Below are positions 63,782 to 64,000 of a DNA stretch of 64,000 nt, in pieces. Source of the stretch: an uncultured Mollicutes bacterium. Lineage in GTDB: Bacteria; Bacillota_I; Bacilli_A; RFN20; CAG-826. The DNA lies in contig UQXJ01000006.1 of assembly GCA_900545015.1 (NCBI GenBank), positions 1 to 64,000 on the forward strand, read 5' to 3'. Made by a program: the position numbers and the translations under genes. The notes beneath the pieces were generated by a model that saw only the letters and a program-made list of their open reading frames with translations, searched no databases and was not told where the DNA came from. Position 1 is the first letter of the stretch, and each line of letters starts with the position of its first letter.

Positions 63782-64000
63782 TTATAAATGTGATTCGTCT
63801 TTATGGTCCGATGGATTGACATGAATTGAAATATGTTTTACTTCTTTAAATTCACTTATTATTTTTTGCCTAACTTCTTCACTTATATTATGAGCTTCTT
63901 CTAAGCTTAAAGTTTTAGAACAAGAAATTTCAATTTCAAGTAGGATACGATTTGAAAATTTTCTGCTTCTTAAAGTATCAATGTGTTCAACACCATTTAC
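63782..64000 (-). CDS. Cation diffusion facilitator, C-terminal part (cut by window edge)
   Basis: 72 codons plus stop, open to the window edge. The translation VNGVEHIDTLRSRKFSNRILLEIEIS ... LSLEEAHNISEEVRQKI ... VKHISIHVNP is the cytoplasmic dimerisation domain of CDF/cation-efflux transporters (Zn2+, Fe2+, Mn2+ or Cd2+ out by proton exchange). The membrane part lies outside the window. It ends HKDESHL, 84 bp upstream of pgcA. Confidence 0.85.
   Translation of the reverse strand, partial: VNGVEHIDTLRSRKFSNRILLEIEISCSKTLSLEEAHNISEEVRQKIISEFKEVKHISIHVNPSDHKDESHL

Overview
The window is an AT-rich, gene-dense chromosomal segment of a low-GC bacterium of the Bacilli/Firmicutes type. TGA serves as a stop codon (for example at the end of coaD) and tryptophan is read from TGG, so this is the standard bacterial code and not the Mycoplasma code. 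WhiA, Spx, a YlbF-family protein, RNase J, YitT, a zinc-binding S14, a CYTH protein and a complete S10-spc-alpha ribosomal cluster point to Firmicutes. The missing rpmD, the extreme AT content and the many lipoproteins fit an uncultured gut Bacilli lineage close to the RF39/Erysipelotrichia/Mollicutes branches; this placement is inference.

Layout. 0-1.5 kb: a stand-alone SIR2-like protein. 1.5-4.1 kb: a zinc/cadmium resistance operon (CadC-type repressor, free HMA metallochaperone, P1B ATPase) with a palindromic operator inside its promoter. 4.0-9.4 kb: two membrane-linked unknowns, then yitT, a thioredoxin-fold lipoprotein, whiA, an XRE regulator and L-serine dehydratase. 9.4-18.2 kb: housekeeping genes (coaD, rsmD, ylbF family, def, RNase J, maf, nadK, CYTH, spx, HAD phosphatase) and a few unknowns. 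18.2-28.4 kb: five consecutive large lipoproteins, two of them M6-type metalloproteases. 28.6-43.6 kb: the ribosomal protein/rpoA/secY cluster behind a structured leader RNA. 43.9-49.9 kb: two glycosyltransferases mixed with queuosine genes (queH, queA, tgt, queT) and a preQ1-like leader on queT. 50-52.5 kb: a zinc-ribbon membrane protein and an ABC exporter. 52.6-60.8 kb: a two-component system, a binding-protein ABC importer of the Fe3+/hexose-phosphate type with a cre-like operator, and a short ManA. 61-64 kb: a PfkB-family kinase, phosphoglucomutase and the 3' end of a cation-efflux gene.

How it fits together. The queuosine genes form a salvage route: import, tRNA base exchange, then two steps to queuosine. 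The sensor kinase/regulator, importer, ManA and phosphoglucomutase suggest uptake and use of phosphorylated sugars. The lipoprotein/protease block looks like a surface proteolysis locus.

The strongest unexplained signals are: (1) a short dispersed repeat with core CCTTGCAAAACTC, at several sites, two of which supply the stop codon of a gene; (2) repeated promoter architecture with the -10 box 5-7 nt before the ATG and no ribosome binding site, implying frequent leaderless mRNAs; (3) the five-gene lipoprotein/M6 block; (4) lineage-specific extensions of ribosomal proteins and a roughly 120-residue insertion in an ABC ATPase; and (5) the SIR2-like gene with an unrecognised N-terminal half. No tRNA, rRNA, CRISPR array, insertion sequence or prophage was seen.
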